Below, one piece after another: positions 27,813 to 37,738 of a stretch of 64,000 nt of DNA. Under the pieces are notes generated by a model, which was not told where the DNA came from, searched no databases, and saw only the letters and a program-made list of their open reading frames with translations. Every line of letters begins with the position of its first letter. Within the stretch, counting starts at the first letter, position 1. This stretch comes from an uncultured Mucilaginibacter sp. (GTDB lineage Bacteria > Bacteroidota > Bacteroidia > Sphingobacteriales > Sphingobacteriaceae). Location of the stretch: the NCBI GenBank assembly GCA_903891475.1, contig CAITEP010000048.1, forward strand, positions 1-64,000, in the 5' to 3' direction. The translations under genes and the position numbers were made by a program.

Positions 27813-27820
27813 CAAAGTTA
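27813..27820 (-). promoter_or_regulatory. atpD: -7 element upstream of atpD
   Basis: Read on the minus strand this is TAACTTTG, an exact TAnnTTTG match, about 75 bp before the atpD start. A TTTG lies only 11 bp further upstream, shorter than the usual ~19, so the -33 box is unresolved. Confidence 0.4.
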
Positions 27821-27961
27821 AGATTTATAAGCAAATAATAAATAGCAAGAATTATATTTTATAGAGGCATTTTTTAAAAGCTATGTAAAGTTTTTTAAAA
27901 TAAATATTTTACCTATGTTTGATGTTCCAATTTTATAAACTGATCAACCATCAAAAAAATT

Positions 27962-29185
27962 ATGATGAAAAAACTACTACTAATTTTCATTAGTCTTTTG
28001 CCTTTTTTAGCAAAATCGCAAGGCTTTCAAGTCAATTTATTTGGCGAAAAGCAAATAGGCATGGGTCATACCGGAACAGGCCTTGCCATGGACGGCGCGG
28101 CTGTTGTTTTTAACCCCGGCGCCGTAGCCATGCTACCCGAAAACTACATTCAAGGAGGTATAAGCCCGCTCGTATTCCAGTCAGACTTTAACCCATCTGG
28201 TACAAATACCCAATACCATACCTTGGATAAGAAAGCCTACCCATTTAGTTTTTACGGCGCATTCGGCCCTAAAAAAGGGATATGGAAACTAGGCTTTGGG
28301 GTTTACACACCATTTGGAGGCTTAGCTGACTGGGGACAAACTTGGCAAGGCCGCTACGTATTGGAAAGCCTTAATCTAAAAGCCATCTATTTTCAGCCAA
28401 CATTAAGTGTAAAATTATCCGAAAACCTAAGCATTGGCGCGGGTTTTGTTTACAACCATGGCAGTGTTGATTTAACAAAAGCCATCCCACTATCATACGC
28501 AAACGGACAAGACGGGCAAGCAGAGCTAACTGGAAGCGGCAAAGGTTATGGCTGGAATGCGGGTATTTATTATAAGAGTGCTGATTTTACGGCAGGATTT
28601 TCGCACAGGAGCCAAGTTACCACTACCATAAGCGGAGGGAACGCTATTTTTACGGTTCCTGCATCGTTACAGCCAAATTTTCCACAACCCAATACTTTTA
28701 GTGCCACTATACCTTTGCCAGCTGTTAATTCAATTGGTATAGGATTGTATCCAACTAAAAAATGGATACTGGCTTTTGATATCAATTATACAAGTTGGAG
28801 CGTGTACAAAAATTTAGAATTTGATTATTCAAAAACCACATCGATCCTTACAAATACTGTATCGCCAAGAAATTATAAAGATGCTTATACGTTTAGAGCT
28901 GGTGCGCAATACAAAGCAAATAACCAAGTTGATTTACGTTTTGGTACCGGTTATGGAACAACGGCGGTTGCTGATGGCTATGTAACACCCGAAGCACCTG
29001 ATGCTAACAGAGTATATTTAACAGGAGGTTTAGGTATTAAATTTACCAAACAACTTGATTTAGACCTTGTTTTCGAATACGAACATTTAATGTCTCGTAC
29101 TCAAACCAATATCGAATCGCAACTTTCCGGAACGTTTGAAACCAACGTGTTCATTCCCGGTGTTTCATTAGCTTATCATTGGTAA
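27962..29185 (+). CDS. FadL/OmpP1-family outer-membrane transporter
   Basis: The 407-residue protein has a signal peptide (to about residue 19). It then shows the FadL N-terminal pattern GFQVNLFGEKQIGMGHTGTGLAMDGAAVVFNPGA, of which the key parts are the NFxG/GxA motif region and NPGA, followed by a repeated-strand barrel ending in FIPGVSLAYHW. FadL proteins bring hydrophobic molecules across the outer membrane. The substrate is unknown. It is followed after 18 bp by an SGNH hydrolase, and the two recall the porin-lipase pairs used for lipid uptake. A TATGTTTG box (27914-27921) is a possible promoter element. Confidence 0.85.
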   Translation: MMKKLLLIFISLLPFLAKSQGFQVNLFGEKQIGMGHTGTGLAMDGAAVVFNPGAVAMLPENYIQGGISPLVFQSDFNPSGTNTQYHTLDKKAYPFSFYGAFGPKKGIWKLGFGVYTPFGGLADWGQTWQGRYVLESLNLKAIYFQPTLSVKLSENLSIGAGFVYNHGSVDLTKAIPLSYANGQDGQAELTGSGKGYGWNAGIYYKSADFTAGFSHRSQVTTTISGGNAIFTVPASLQPNFPQPNTFSATIPLPAVNSIGIGLYPTKKWILAFDINYTSWSVYKNLEFDYSKTTSILTNTVSPRNYKDAYTFRAGAQYKANNQVDLRFGTGYGTTAVADGYVTPEAPDANRVYLTGGLGIKFTKQLDLDLVFEYEHLMSRTQTNIESQLSGTFETNVFIPGVSLAYHW

Positions 29186-29203
29186 TATTAAATTTTAGAT
29201 AAC

Positions 29204-30538
29204 ATGACATTCATAAAAAAACATATTTACATACCTGCAGCCCTTATTCTATTTTCGGCTTGCAAGCCCGATATAAAAACCCCTGCCCTAACCAAGGGTA
29301 GCGCTGATTTTTCGAGGTATATTTCTATTGGTAATTCACTAACTGCCGGTTATGCCGATGGTGGTTTATACCTAGCTGGTCAACAAGTATCCTACCCAAG
29401 CATCATAGCCAACCAAATGAAAAGCGTTGGTGGAGGAACATTTACACAGCCTTTGTTTGACGCGGCTCAAGCAAATGGCTCTGGCTACTTAACATTAGCT
29501 GGTTTAACAAAAACAGGCCTTCCAATTACGGCTAATGTAACGTCTAATCTGGCTATTAGAGACTCAATAGTTTTTTTTGGACATAAGACAATCTTATATA
29601 CAAAATATACTGGTGGAGATATAAACAATTTCGGAGTGCCAGGAATAAAGCTTAATGATTTAAATAATCCCTATTATGGAAACTTAAATGGTTTTTTTGA
29701 AAGATTATTACCTGGAAATGCACCAGCTAATACTGCCACCTCTTATCTACAATTTATTACGGCAAAACCATTTACATTCTTCTCTAATTGGTTAGGCAAT
29801 AATGATGCCCTAGGTTATGCCACATCAGGTGGCGCCGGTGATTTATTAACTGACACATTAGTATTTAAAAGTTATTACCAACAATTAATAACTGCCCTAA
29901 CGTCAAATAAGGCAAAAGGAGTAGTTGCTACCGTGCCAGATGTTACTAGTATACCTTATTTTAATACGGTAACAACTGGAGCTGTTTTAGTCGGAGTTCA
30001 ACAAGCTCTTCCTCAAGCAAATATTAAGGCATTATATATAAACGCGTTAAGTTCACCCAGTGCCTCGGGATATTATTCTGCAAGACCAGCCACTTCAAAA
30101 GACCTGCTTATTCTTACCTTTAATACCGGTTTACTTGGGCAACCTGTAGCAGCCGCAGGAGGTCTGCCTTACGGACTTACCCCTTACACGCCTATTGACA
30201 ATCAATATGTATTGGATCAAAATGAAGTAATATTAACTCAAACTTATGTAAATTCATTTAACAATACTATAAAATCTGTAGCGGCTTCAAACGGTCTGGC
30301 TGTTTTTGATGCTTATACTTTTTTAAATAATATTAAGGCCAATGGTTTGTTGGAAGATGGTGTTTCACTAAATTCAAATTATATCAGTGGTGGTATTTTC
30401 TCGTTAGATGGTGTGCACCTTACCCCTCGTGGTTATGCTATTGTAGCCAATGAGTTTATCAAAGCTATTAATAGTAAATATGGTTCAAATATACCGCTAA
30501 CAAATATTACCAATTATACGGGTGTAAAATTCCCATAA
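29204..30538 (+). CDS. SGNH/GDSL-family hydrolase lipoprotein
   Basis: The 444-residue protein has a lipoprotein signal with Cys20 in LFSACKPD. SGNH blocks are seen: block I ISIGNSLTAGYADG (catalytic Ser in GNS), block III WLGNNDALGYA and block V DGVHLTPRGYAI with the Asp-x-x-His pair. It should be an ester or acyl hydrolase on the envelope surface. It starts 18 bp after the FadL-like gene, hence a likely operon in which released lipids are imported. Confidence 0.85.
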   Translation: MTFIKKHIYIPAALILFSACKPDIKTPALTKGSADFSRYISIGNSLTAGYADGGLYLAGQQVSYPSIIANQMKSVGGGTFTQPLFDAAQANGSGYLTLAGLTKTGLPITANVTSNLAIRDSIVFFGHKTILYTKYTGGDINNFGVPGIKLNDLNNPYYGNLNGFFERLLPGNAPANTATSYLQFITAKPFTFFSNWLGNNDALGYATSGGAGDLLTDTLVFKSYYQQLITALTSNKAKGVVATVPDVTSIPYFNTVTTGAVLVGVQQALPQANIKALYINALSSPSASGYYSARPATSKDLLILTFNTGLLGQPVAAAGGLPYGLTPYTPIDNQYVLDQNEVILTQTYVNSFNNTIKSVAASNGLAVFDAYTFLNNIKANGLLEDGVSLNSNYISGGIFSLDGVHLTPRGYAIVANEFIKAINSKYGSNIPLTNITNYTGVKFP

Positions 30539-30633
30539 GGGTACTTTGGCAATAGTACCATTTAGCAGGTATTATTATTGCGTTTTATACCAAAAAATAA
30601 CTAATTTAAGCCCATAAAACAGGCTTAATAAAG

Positions 30634-30682
30634 CCTTCAAGGTTCAATTTATTAAATTGAAATTTGAAGGTTTATTTTTTTT
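30634..30682 (+). terminator. Terminator after the FadL/SGNH operon
   Basis: Two stacked stems (CCTTCAA 30634-30640 with TTGAAGG 30664-30670; TTCAATTT 30643-30650 with AAATTGAA 30654-30661) are followed by a T-rich run to 30682. It lies inside the 5' extension of the next open frame, which supports the downstream start at 30693 for that gene. Confidence 0.65.
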
Positions 30683-30692
30683 GAAAACCGGC

Positions 30693-32570
30693 ATGAAAAA
30701 ATTACGATTCACCTCCATCCTCCTATTTTTTATAGGCACTGCTTTAGCGCAAGAAACCCCTAAGGCTATTTTTTATAAAATTTCTTTCCCCAACGCGACG
30801 CACCATGAGGCGGAAATAGAAATGACCATCCCTTCCGCACCTGATAAGGATTTTGTTGTAAGGATGAGTCGCTCATCGGCAGGAAGGTACGCCACGCACG
30901 AATTTGGTAAAAATGTTTATAACGTAGCCGCCAAAGAAGTGAATGGAGTCGCCATTGAATTAAAACAAATTGAAGGCGATGCTTATTTGGTTGGTAGCCA
31001 TACTGGTAGTACTGTAAAAATTACATATACCCTTTATGGAAACTGGACCGATGGCACTTATGCTAGTATAGATGTGAGTCATGCGCACCTGAACATGCCA
31101 GCAACTATCATGTGGGCTCCCGGTCAAGAAAAACGACCTATAAAAGTTGAATTTGATGATTTGGATAAATTTGGTTGGAAGGTAGCAACACAACTTAAAA
31201 ATGAAGGCGCAAATGTTTTTAGCGCGCCTGATTTACAATACCTAATGGATAGCCCTACCGAGCTATCGGATTTTAAACAAACTAGTTTTGAAGTAATAAA
31301 TACAGACGGCAAAAAAGAAAAAATAAACCTGACCATACATGCCGATGATGCGCAACCAGTTATTGACAATTTTGGTAAGATGGTGCAAAAAATGGTTCTG
31401 GAAGAAAAGGCGGTATTCGGGGAATTACCAAGCTATGATTATGGCGAATATACTTTTTTAGATGATGTTTACCCAACTACCTCGGGCGATGGAATGGAAC
31501 ACCGTAACTCAACTTGCATAGTACAACCAATTGACAAGGTTGCTGGTTATGAAGAAAGGCTGTTAGGCACTTTCTCGCACGAGTATTTTCATAGTTGGAA
31601 CGTAAAGCGTATCCGTCCGAAGTCATTGGAGCCTTTTAATTTCGAACATGCCAATATGAGTAGTGAGCTTTGGTTTGCCGAAGGCTTTACCCAATACTAT
31701 GGCGAATTGATATTGGAGCGTGCAGGTTTTAGCTCAATGGACGATTATTTGCAAACCATTAGTGGCTTAATAAATTCGGTATTAAATTCTCCAGGAGCGT
31801 TAAAATACCCACAAACACAAATGAGTCGTTATTCGGTTTTTGCCGATGCCGGGGTTTCTATCGACCCAAACAACGATAACAATATTTTTACCAGCTATTA
31901 CTATTACGGAGGTGCGACCGCTCTTGCGCTTGATCTTCGCCTGCGCGCTGAATTTAATTTAACATTAGACGATTATATGCGCCAAGTTTGGCTAAGCCGT
32001 GGTAAGGTGATGAAACCTTATACAATTCCTGATTTACAAAACGATTTGGCCAAACTCACTAAAAACAACAAATTCGCCGCTGATTTTTTTACTAAATTCA
32101 TATACGGGATCGAGAAAAATAATTACGAAACTTTATTGGCAAAGGCAGGCTTATTGCTTCGCAAAGCGCAAGCTGGTAAGGCTTGGGCAGGGCCATTAAG
32201 CAGCGGTGGAAGGCGAGGCAGAGCAGGTCAGGCCAAAACAGGTGGAGCAGAAGGTATAGCCATATTAACCAGTACCATAATGGGTACACCTATTTATAAT
32301 GCCGGATTGGATGCTGGCGATATTATTTTAAGTGTCGACGGTAAAGCGGTGAATGATGAGCAAACTTTTAATGGCGTCATCGCTACTAAAAACGTAGGCG
32401 ATAAGGTTACCCTTAGCTATAAAAACCGCACTGGCAACCATGAGGCTTCCATTACCCTTACCGAAAACCTATATTTTGAAGTGGTTACCTATGAAAGTGT
32501 TGGAAAAGAAGTTACAAAAGATCAGCAAGCATTTCGCTCTGCATGGTTATCATCAAAAATAAAACAATAG
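30693..32570 (+). CDS. Secreted M61 glycyl aminopeptidase-family protease with PDZ domain
   Basis: Starting at 30693 the 625-residue protein begins with a signal peptide (MKKLRFTSIL to ALAQ, residue 20). The M61 catalytic domain has HEYFH (296-300) and the downstream ELWFAEGFTQYY with the third zinc ligand Glu. A PDZ domain (GTPIYNAGLDAGDIILSVDG) closes the protein. Just before it lies a Gly/Arg/Ala-rich low-complexity insert (about 495-525). The next gene, an M28 peptidase, starts 4 bp after its stop. Confidence 0.87.
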   Translation: MKKLRFTSILLFFIGTALAQETPKAIFYKISFPNATHHEAEIEMTIPSAPDKDFVVRMSRSSAGRYATHEFGKNVYNVAAKEVNGVAIELKQIEGDAYLVGSHTGSTVKITYTLYGNWTDGTYASIDVSHAHLNMPATIMWAPGQEKRPIKVEFDDLDKFGWKVATQLKNEGANVFSAPDLQYLMDSPTELSDFKQTSFEVINTDGKKEKINLTIHADDAQPVIDNFGKMVQKMVLEEKAVFGELPSYDYGEYTFLDDVYPTTSGDGMEHRNSTCIVQPIDKVAGYEERLLGTFSHEYFHSWNVKRIRPKSLEPFNFEHANMSSELWFAEGFTQYYGELILERAGFSSMDDYLQTISGLINSVLNSPGALKYPQTQMSRYSVFADAGVSIDPNNDNNIFTSYYYYGGATALALDLRLRAEFNLTLDDYMRQVWLSRGKVMKPYTIPDLQNDLAKLTKNNKFAADFFTKFIYGIEKNNYETLLAKAGLLLRKAQAGKAWAGPLSSGGRRGRAGQAKTGGAEGIAILTSTIMGTPIYNAGLDAGDIILSVDGKAVNDEQTFNGVIATKNVGDKVTLSYKNRTGNHEASITLTENLYFEVVTYESVGKEVTKDQQAFRSAWLSSKIKQ

Positions 32571-32574
32571 GGCT

Positions 32575-33873
32575 ATGAAAAAGACAATGTTTTTATTGGT
32601 ATTGGCAATTATTGGTAAACAAGCTAGTTGCCAAGATGTAAACAAACAAATAAAAGAAAAAGATGTAACCAGGGTGATTGGCACCCTTGCCGCTGATAAC
32701 ATGCAGGGGCGGGCTACTTTTACTCCAGGTATTGAAAAAGCGGCCCGATTTATTGAATCGGAATTTAAACATATTGGCTTAAAGCCTATGGTTGGCAACA
32801 ATGGTTATAGGCAAAATTTTACTTTAACACGTACACGCCCTGTAACTACCCAGATAAGCATCAATGCGAAAGTCATAGCCGCCGATAGTGCTTTTGTGGC
32901 TACAAGTGCTACTTCAATCAATATTAACCAACTAGCAGATGTTGAAATTATAAACGTTACTCCGGATAAGGATTTTAGGTCGGTTTATAGGAGCCTCATA
33001 AATACCAGCAAAAAATTACTGATTATGGTCGACCCTAAATTCGCATCTTTCTTTAAAAGGTTAAAAGATCGTGCCGAAGCAGGCTCAGTAGCCATGAAAA
33101 CTAACGACAGTCAGGTTTTGGTTTATGTTTTGGGTGTATATGCCGATATAAAGGCCTTGCAAGTTACCTATACCGGAAAGGCCGAAGTATTGCCATTGTT
33201 CAATATTGCTGGGATTATTCCTGGTACAACTAAACCCAATGAGTACGTAATATTCTCGGGTCATTATGACCATTTGGGAATCATTAAACCCATGCAAGGC
33301 GATAGTATTGCCAATGGTGCTGATGACGACGCGTCGGGCACTACCGCCGTTATTGAGTTGGCCAAGTATTACAAAAAGGCAAAAAATAATACTAGAACTC
33401 TGATTTTTGTTGCTTTTACAGCCGAAGAAATTGGGGAATACGGCTCACAATATTTTGCCACAACCGTACATCCTGACGATGTAGTGGCTATGTTTAATAT
33501 TGAGATGATAGGTAAAAAATCAAAATTCGGCGAAAACTCGGCCTTTATAACTGGCTTTGAAAGGTCGGATTTTGGTACCATCCTACAAAAAAACCTTACT
33601 GGTACTCCCTTTAAATTTTACCCTGATCCATATCCCGATCAAAACCTGTTTTATAGGAGCGACAACGCCTCATTAGCAGCCGTTGGGGTGCCAGCTCATA
33701 CGATATCAACCGACCAGATTGATGTAGACAGTTTGTACCATACTGTTAAAGATGAAGTAAGTTCGTTAGATATGGCTAACATTACCGCTACCATTAGGGC
33801 TATTGCCTTAAGTGCGCAAACCATCGTTTCGGGTATCGATACACCTAAAAGGGTGGCAAAGCTAGAAAATTAG
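32575..33873 (+). CDS. Secreted M28-family zinc peptidase
   Basis: The 432-residue protein has a signal peptide (to about residue 19, ASCQ) and an M28 aminopeptidase domain. The metal ligands are in SGHYDHLG, GADDDASGT and the catalytic TAEEIGEYGS, with a late MFNIEMIG and HTISTDQID. A protease-associated-like insert separates the signal from the catalytic domain. Together with the M61 peptidase before it (4-bp gap), it would trim peptides in the periplasm. A shared terminator with pdhB follows. Confidence 0.9.
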   Translation: MKKTMFLLVLAIIGKQASCQDVNKQIKEKDVTRVIGTLAADNMQGRATFTPGIEKAARFIESEFKHIGLKPMVGNNGYRQNFTLTRTRPVTTQISINAKVIAADSAFVATSATSININQLADVEIINVTPDKDFRSVYRSLINTSKKLLIMVDPKFASFFKRLKDRAEAGSVAMKTNDSQVLVYVLGVYADIKALQVTYTGKAEVLPLFNIAGIIPGTTKPNEYVIFSGHYDHLGIIKPMQGDSIANGADDDASGTTAVIELAKYYKKAKNNTRTLIFVAFTAEEIGEYGSQYFATTVHPDDVVAMFNIEMIGKKSKFGENSAFITGFERSDFGTILQKNLTGTPFKFYPDPYPDQNLFYRSDNASLAAVGVPAHTISTDQIDVDSLYHTVKDEVSSLDMANITATIRAIALSAQTIVSGIDTPKRVAKLEN

Positions 33874-33899
33874 GAGAGTTAAAATCAGCCAAAAAATTA

Positions 33900-33929
33900 A
33901 AAACCCGCCTTTTTAGGAGCGGGTTTTTT
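33900..33929. terminator. Bidirectional terminator between M28 peptidase and pdhB
   Basis: The stem AACCCGC/GCGGGTT (33902-33908 with 33919-33925) is flanked by A on the left and T on the right, so it can end both converging transcripts. Confidence 0.85.
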
Positions 33930-33954
33930 ATTTAGTTTATGATTGATTTCAAAA

Positions 33955-34938
33955 TTATTTGGTAACGTACATAACCTCTTTAACTGCTTTTATAACACGC
34001 TCAGGGTTTGGCAAATATTCCTGAATTAAGGTTGGCGCGTATGGTAAAGGGACGTCGCCACCCATGATGCGTAAAATTGGCGCATCCAAATAGTCAAACG
34101 CGTCTTTTTGCACCTTGAAAGCTACCTCAGTAGCTATGGAGCCTAGGGGCCAGCTTTCTTCCACAATAACCAAACGGTTTGTTTTTTTAACCGAAGCAAT
34201 TACCGTATCGTAATCAATAGGTCGCACAGTGCGCAAATCAATTACCTCGGCGCTAATGCCTTCTTTTTCAAGCTCAGCAGCGGCGGCATTTACCACTTTC
34301 ATAATTTTACCAAAACCTAATAAGGTTACATCGGTACCCGGTTTGGTAACTTTTGCCTTGCCAATTTCAATATAATAGGTTTCTTCAGGTACTTCGCCTT
34401 TATCGCCATACATCAATTCCGATTCCATAAAAATAACCGGGTCGGGATCGAGAATAGCTGATTTTAAAAGTCCCTTGGCATCATATGGGTTTGATGGAAC
34501 AACTACCTTTAAGCCTGGGCAATTGGCATACCAGTTTTCAAAGCATTGGCTATGTTGAGAGCTTAACATACCCGCGTTACCTGTTGGGCCACGGAAAACA
34601 ATTGGAACCGAAAACTGACCACCACTCATCGACATGATTTTAGCCGCGCCATTAATAATTTGGTCGATAGCTACTAATGAGAAGTTAAAAGTCATGAATT
34701 CGATAATGGGTTTTAAACCATTCATTGCCGACCCAATACCTATGCCAGCGAAACCGCACTCAGAGATAGGGGTATCAATTACTCTTTTGGCACCAAATTC
34801 GTCAAGCATACCCTGACTAACTTTGTAAGCACCATTGTATTCGGCAACTTCTTCGCCCATTAAGTATATGCTTTCATCCTTACGCATCTCTTCGGACATC
34901 GCTTCACGAAGTGCTTCTCTGAATTGTATTTCTCTCAT
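33955..34938 (-). CDS. pdhB: Pyruvate dehydrogenase E1 component, beta subunit
   Basis: I start at 34938 (MREIQFREALREAM), giving 327 residues; the extra 14 residues upstream are not family-like. The E1-beta fold is shown by MGEEVAEYNGAYKVSQG, ISECGFAGIGIGSAMNG and VIDLRTVRPIDYDTV. With an alpha subunit encoded elsewhere it decarboxylates pyruvate with thiamine diphosphate. No pdhA, pdhC or lipoyl gene adjoins it; separated pdhA and pdhB are usual in this group. A branched-chain 2-oxoacid E1-beta is the alternative. Confidence 0.9.
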   Translation of the reverse strand: MREIQFREALREAMSEEMRKDESIYLMGEEVAEYNGAYKVSQGMLDEFGAKRVIDTPISECGFAGIGIGSAMNGLKPIIEFMTFNFSLVAIDQIINGAAKIMSMSGGQFSVPIVFRGPTGNAGMLSSQHSQCFENWYANCPGLKVVVPSNPYDAKGLLKSAILDPDPVIFMESELMYGDKGEVPEETYYIEIGKAKVTKPGTDVTLLGFGKIMKVVNAAAAELEKEGISAEVIDLRTVRPIDYDTVIASVKKTNRLVIVEESWPLGSIATEVAFKVQKDAFDYLDAPILRIMGGDVPLPYAPTLIQEYLPNPERVIKAVKEVMYVTK

Positions 34939-35193
34939 TGTAGTAATTATCTGCTTTTTTGCGAACGCAAATATAATCAATGTACTGTTATTTGCAATTG
35001 GTGCTATTATTTCAACAAATTATTTACACCCTAACCACAAAATAAGGTTATTTTATTGCTTAAATGCGCTTAAATTGGCCGTAAATGAGGGTGCGTATTA
35101 AGCTGCTTTATAAAAAATGAATATAAAACACAAGTGCAGGCTTCAATTTGCCCGATTGTTTTTATATTAGATACGGTTTTATTACAATTAAAA

Positions 35194-35964
35194 ATGAACG
35201 ATTCACCCATTATCAAAATTCGAAAACTTTCAAAATTTTACGGCGATAAACAGGTCTTAAATGAGCTGGAATTGGATATTTACCCCGGACAGGTACTTGG
35301 ATACATTGGCCCAAATGGTGCTGGCAAATCAACCACAGTAAAAATATTGACAGGATTGATTCCCGATTTTGAGGGGGAGGTTTTGGTGGATGGTTTTAAC
35401 ATGGCCGAAAACCCTTTGGCTATTAAAAAACTAATTGGCTACGTGCCCGAAAATGCGGAGATATATGATGTGCTTAGCCCAATGGAATACCTCGACTTTA
35501 TTGGTAAGTTGTACAGCATGGAAGACAGCGTATTGCATGAACGAGCCGAGAAACTTTTAACCGCCTTTGGTTTGCAGGCCAACCTGAACGACCGCATGGA
35601 TACTTTTTCGAAAGGGATGAAACAAAAAGTATTGCTGTCGGCAGGGATTATACATAACCCTAAGATTATTATTTTGGACGAACCTTTATCGGGTTTGGAT
35701 GCTAACGCGGTAATTTTAGTAAAGGAACTGATTACCCGCTTAGCCAACGAAGGAAAAACAATATTTTATTGCTCGCATATGATGGATATTGTAGAAAAGG
35801 TGGCCGATAGGATTATTTTGATAAACAAAGGTAGCATTGTTGCAAATGGTACCTTCGAATCATTAAAGCAAAACCACAGCGATACCCTTGAGCGCATATT
35901 TTCAAAACTGACTGGGCATGAAGAATCGGGTAACGAGGCCGAAGCCATTATTAACGCATTTTGA
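35194..35964 (+). CDS. ABC transporter ATP-binding protein
   Basis: With ATG 35194 (MNDSPIIKIRKLS) the protein has 256 residues; the open frame from 35134 would add 20 non-family residues. It carries Walker A GPNGAGKST, the signature region FSKGMKQKVLLSAG and Walker B IIILDEPLSGLD. It belongs to the ABC-2 exporter type (CcmA/NatA-like). The next gene encodes a membrane protein and begins 11 bp after this stop, so the two form one exporter. Confidence 0.9.
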   Translation: MNDSPIIKIRKLSKFYGDKQVLNELELDIYPGQVLGYIGPNGAGKSTTVKILTGLIPDFEGEVLVDGFNMAENPLAIKKLIGYVPENAEIYDVLSPMEYLDFIGKLYSMEDSVLHERAEKLLTAFGLQANLNDRMDTFSKGMKQKVLLSAGIIHNPKIIILDEPLSGLDANAVILVKELITRLANEGKTIFYCSHMMDIVEKVADRIILINKGSIVANGTFESLKQNHSDTLERIFSKLTGHEESGNEAEAIINAF

Positions 35965-35975
35965 TAAGGCTTAAC

Positions 35976-37667
35976 ATGAATAAGATATTTTTACGCTTTG
36001 TTACTTTTTTAAACCCATTGCTCAAAAATACAGGTGTAGATACCGAGCAGCTGTATCAGATATTAAAAGTGAAACTTTTGATGGATGAACGCCGACCCAA
36101 TACAGCATTTGCAGCTCGCCGAAATGCTAAAAATAATAAGCCGCGAAATCCTGTGGTTGTAGCGCTTTTTTCGGTGTTAATGGGTTGCTTTATCGGCATG
36201 GTTTTGTTTATTGATGCTGGGCCATTAATTGCCCAAACGCTCTATTTCACCATTTATATGGCTTTTATTGGAATGACCCTCATCTCTGACTTTACCAATG
36301 TGTTGATTGATTCAAAGGACCAATTTATCCTACTACCTCGCCCGGTGAACGATCGGACCATAGCCATGTCGCGCATCTTCCATATATCTATCTACCTATT
36401 GCGCTTAACATTGCCCTTGGCGCTGCCAGGTATAGTTATGATAGGCTTTATTGATGGCATTTTGGCGGTTCCATTATTTATTGGTCAGTTACTTTTAATT
36501 ACCTTTTTAGCTGTTTTTTCGGTAAATATGGTATACCTATTACTAATGAGAGCGGTAAGTCCGCAAAAGTTTAAAGATATTATCAGCTATTTTCAAATAG
36601 GGTTTTCCATTTTAATTTTTGGTACCTATTATTTAGTGCCTAGGCTCATCAATGTAAAAGCATTGGCTCATAATGATATTTTATCACATGTTTGGGCATA
36701 TTTTTTACCACCTGTTTGGGTGGCCGCCCTTAACGACTTGTTTTTCCACGCGGGTCGTTTATCCGCTATTACCTGGCTGTTCGGAATATTAGGTATTACT
36801 ATTCCGATAGTGGGTTTGTGGTTTGTGGCAAAAGTTTTAGCACCAGGCTTTAATAAACGGCTGGCAGTTATTTCAACTTCTGATGTTAGTAGTAAGCCTG
36901 TTACAAATTCCAAAAGCACTTCAAAGTTTAATTTAATTGACGCTATCGGCAGAATTGTATCGCCCGAGCCTATTGAAAACGCGGGTTTTAAAATTACTGC
37001 TAAACTAACAGCACGCACGCGCGAATTTAAAATGAAGGTTTATCCTTCTTTCGCCTACATACCTATATACTTCATTTACTTCGCCATGAATACCAAGGGG
37101 GATGATTTAAGCAGTAAGTTTGAGGATTTGCAAAATAGCCACAGCTATATTTTTTTAATATACATGTGCTCTTTAATTTTAACTACGGTAGCAAGTAATA
37201 TTACCATGTCGTCCAAGTATAAATCGGCCTGGGTTTATTATGCCCTTCCAATTGATGAACCTGGTAAAATATTACTTGGAATGTTTAAGGCAATGCTGGT
37301 ATTTTATTATTTACCCTATTGTTTTGTAATAGGGCTGCTCATTATTTCTATTTGGGGTTATCATGCAATAAATGATATGATTTTAGCTATTTTGGTAAGT
37401 ACAATTTATGGGATGCTATCCGCTTTATTTATTATTAAAGGTTTGCCATTTTCAAGGCCCGTTTCAGAAAAGCAAGGTGGAGGCCGAGTAATAATTTCGT
37501 TTTTGGTATTATTTTTTATTGGTGGAATTGGCTATTTGCACTATTTGATAATGAAATGGGAAACAGCCATTTGGGTAGCCATTATTCCTTTTTTTATAAT
37601 AAACTGGGTAATGTTCCATTATTACAAAAAACAAACCTGGGAAAATATCGAGTTGATTGAAGAATAA
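35976..37667 (+). CDS. ABC-2 type membrane permease
   Basis: The 563-residue protein starts at ATG 35976 rather than the TTG at 35961. It has about twelve hydrophobic segments in two groups around a hydrophilic middle (about 290-350), with segments at roughly 70-115, 140-200, 210-285, 365-385, 400-420 and 440-555. It has no recognisable conserved motif. Paired with the ATPase before it, it should export an unknown substrate. It ends at a bidirectional terminator. Confidence 0.8.
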   Translation: MNKIFLRFVTFLNPLLKNTGVDTEQLYQILKVKLLMDERRPNTAFAARRNAKNNKPRNPVVVALFSVLMGCFIGMVLFIDAGPLIAQTLYFTIYMAFIGMTLISDFTNVLIDSKDQFILLPRPVNDRTIAMSRIFHISIYLLRLTLPLALPGIVMIGFIDGILAVPLFIGQLLLITFLAVFSVNMVYLLLMRAVSPQKFKDIISYFQIGFSILIFGTYYLVPRLINVKALAHNDILSHVWAYFLPPVWVAALNDLFFHAGRLSAITWLFGILGITIPIVGLWFVAKVLAPGFNKRLAVISTSDVSSKPVTNSKSTSKFNLIDAIGRIVSPEPIENAGFKITAKLTARTREFKMKVYPSFAYIPIYFIYFAMNTKGDDLSSKFEDLQNSHSYIFLIYMCSLILTTVASNITMSSKYKSAWVYYALPIDEPGKILLGMFKAMLVFYYLPYCFVIGLLIISIWGYHAINDMILAILVSTIYGMLSALFIIKGLPFSRPVSEKQGGGRVIISFLVLFFIGGIGYLHYLIMKWETAIWVAIIPFFIINWVMFHYYKKQTWENIELIEE

Positions 37668-37676
37668 GCCGCACTC

Positions 37677-37717
37677 AAAACAAAACCTATTGTTTTATAG
37701 CCAATGGGTTTTGTTTT
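37677..37717. terminator. Bidirectional terminator between ABC permease and S8 protease
   Basis: Arms 37677-37692 and 37702-37717 form a 16-bp stem with one T-G wobble. The outer ends are A-rich on the left and T-rich on the right, fitting both converging genes. Confidence 0.8.
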
Positions 37718-37738
37718 AAATGCGATTTATAAATTACA

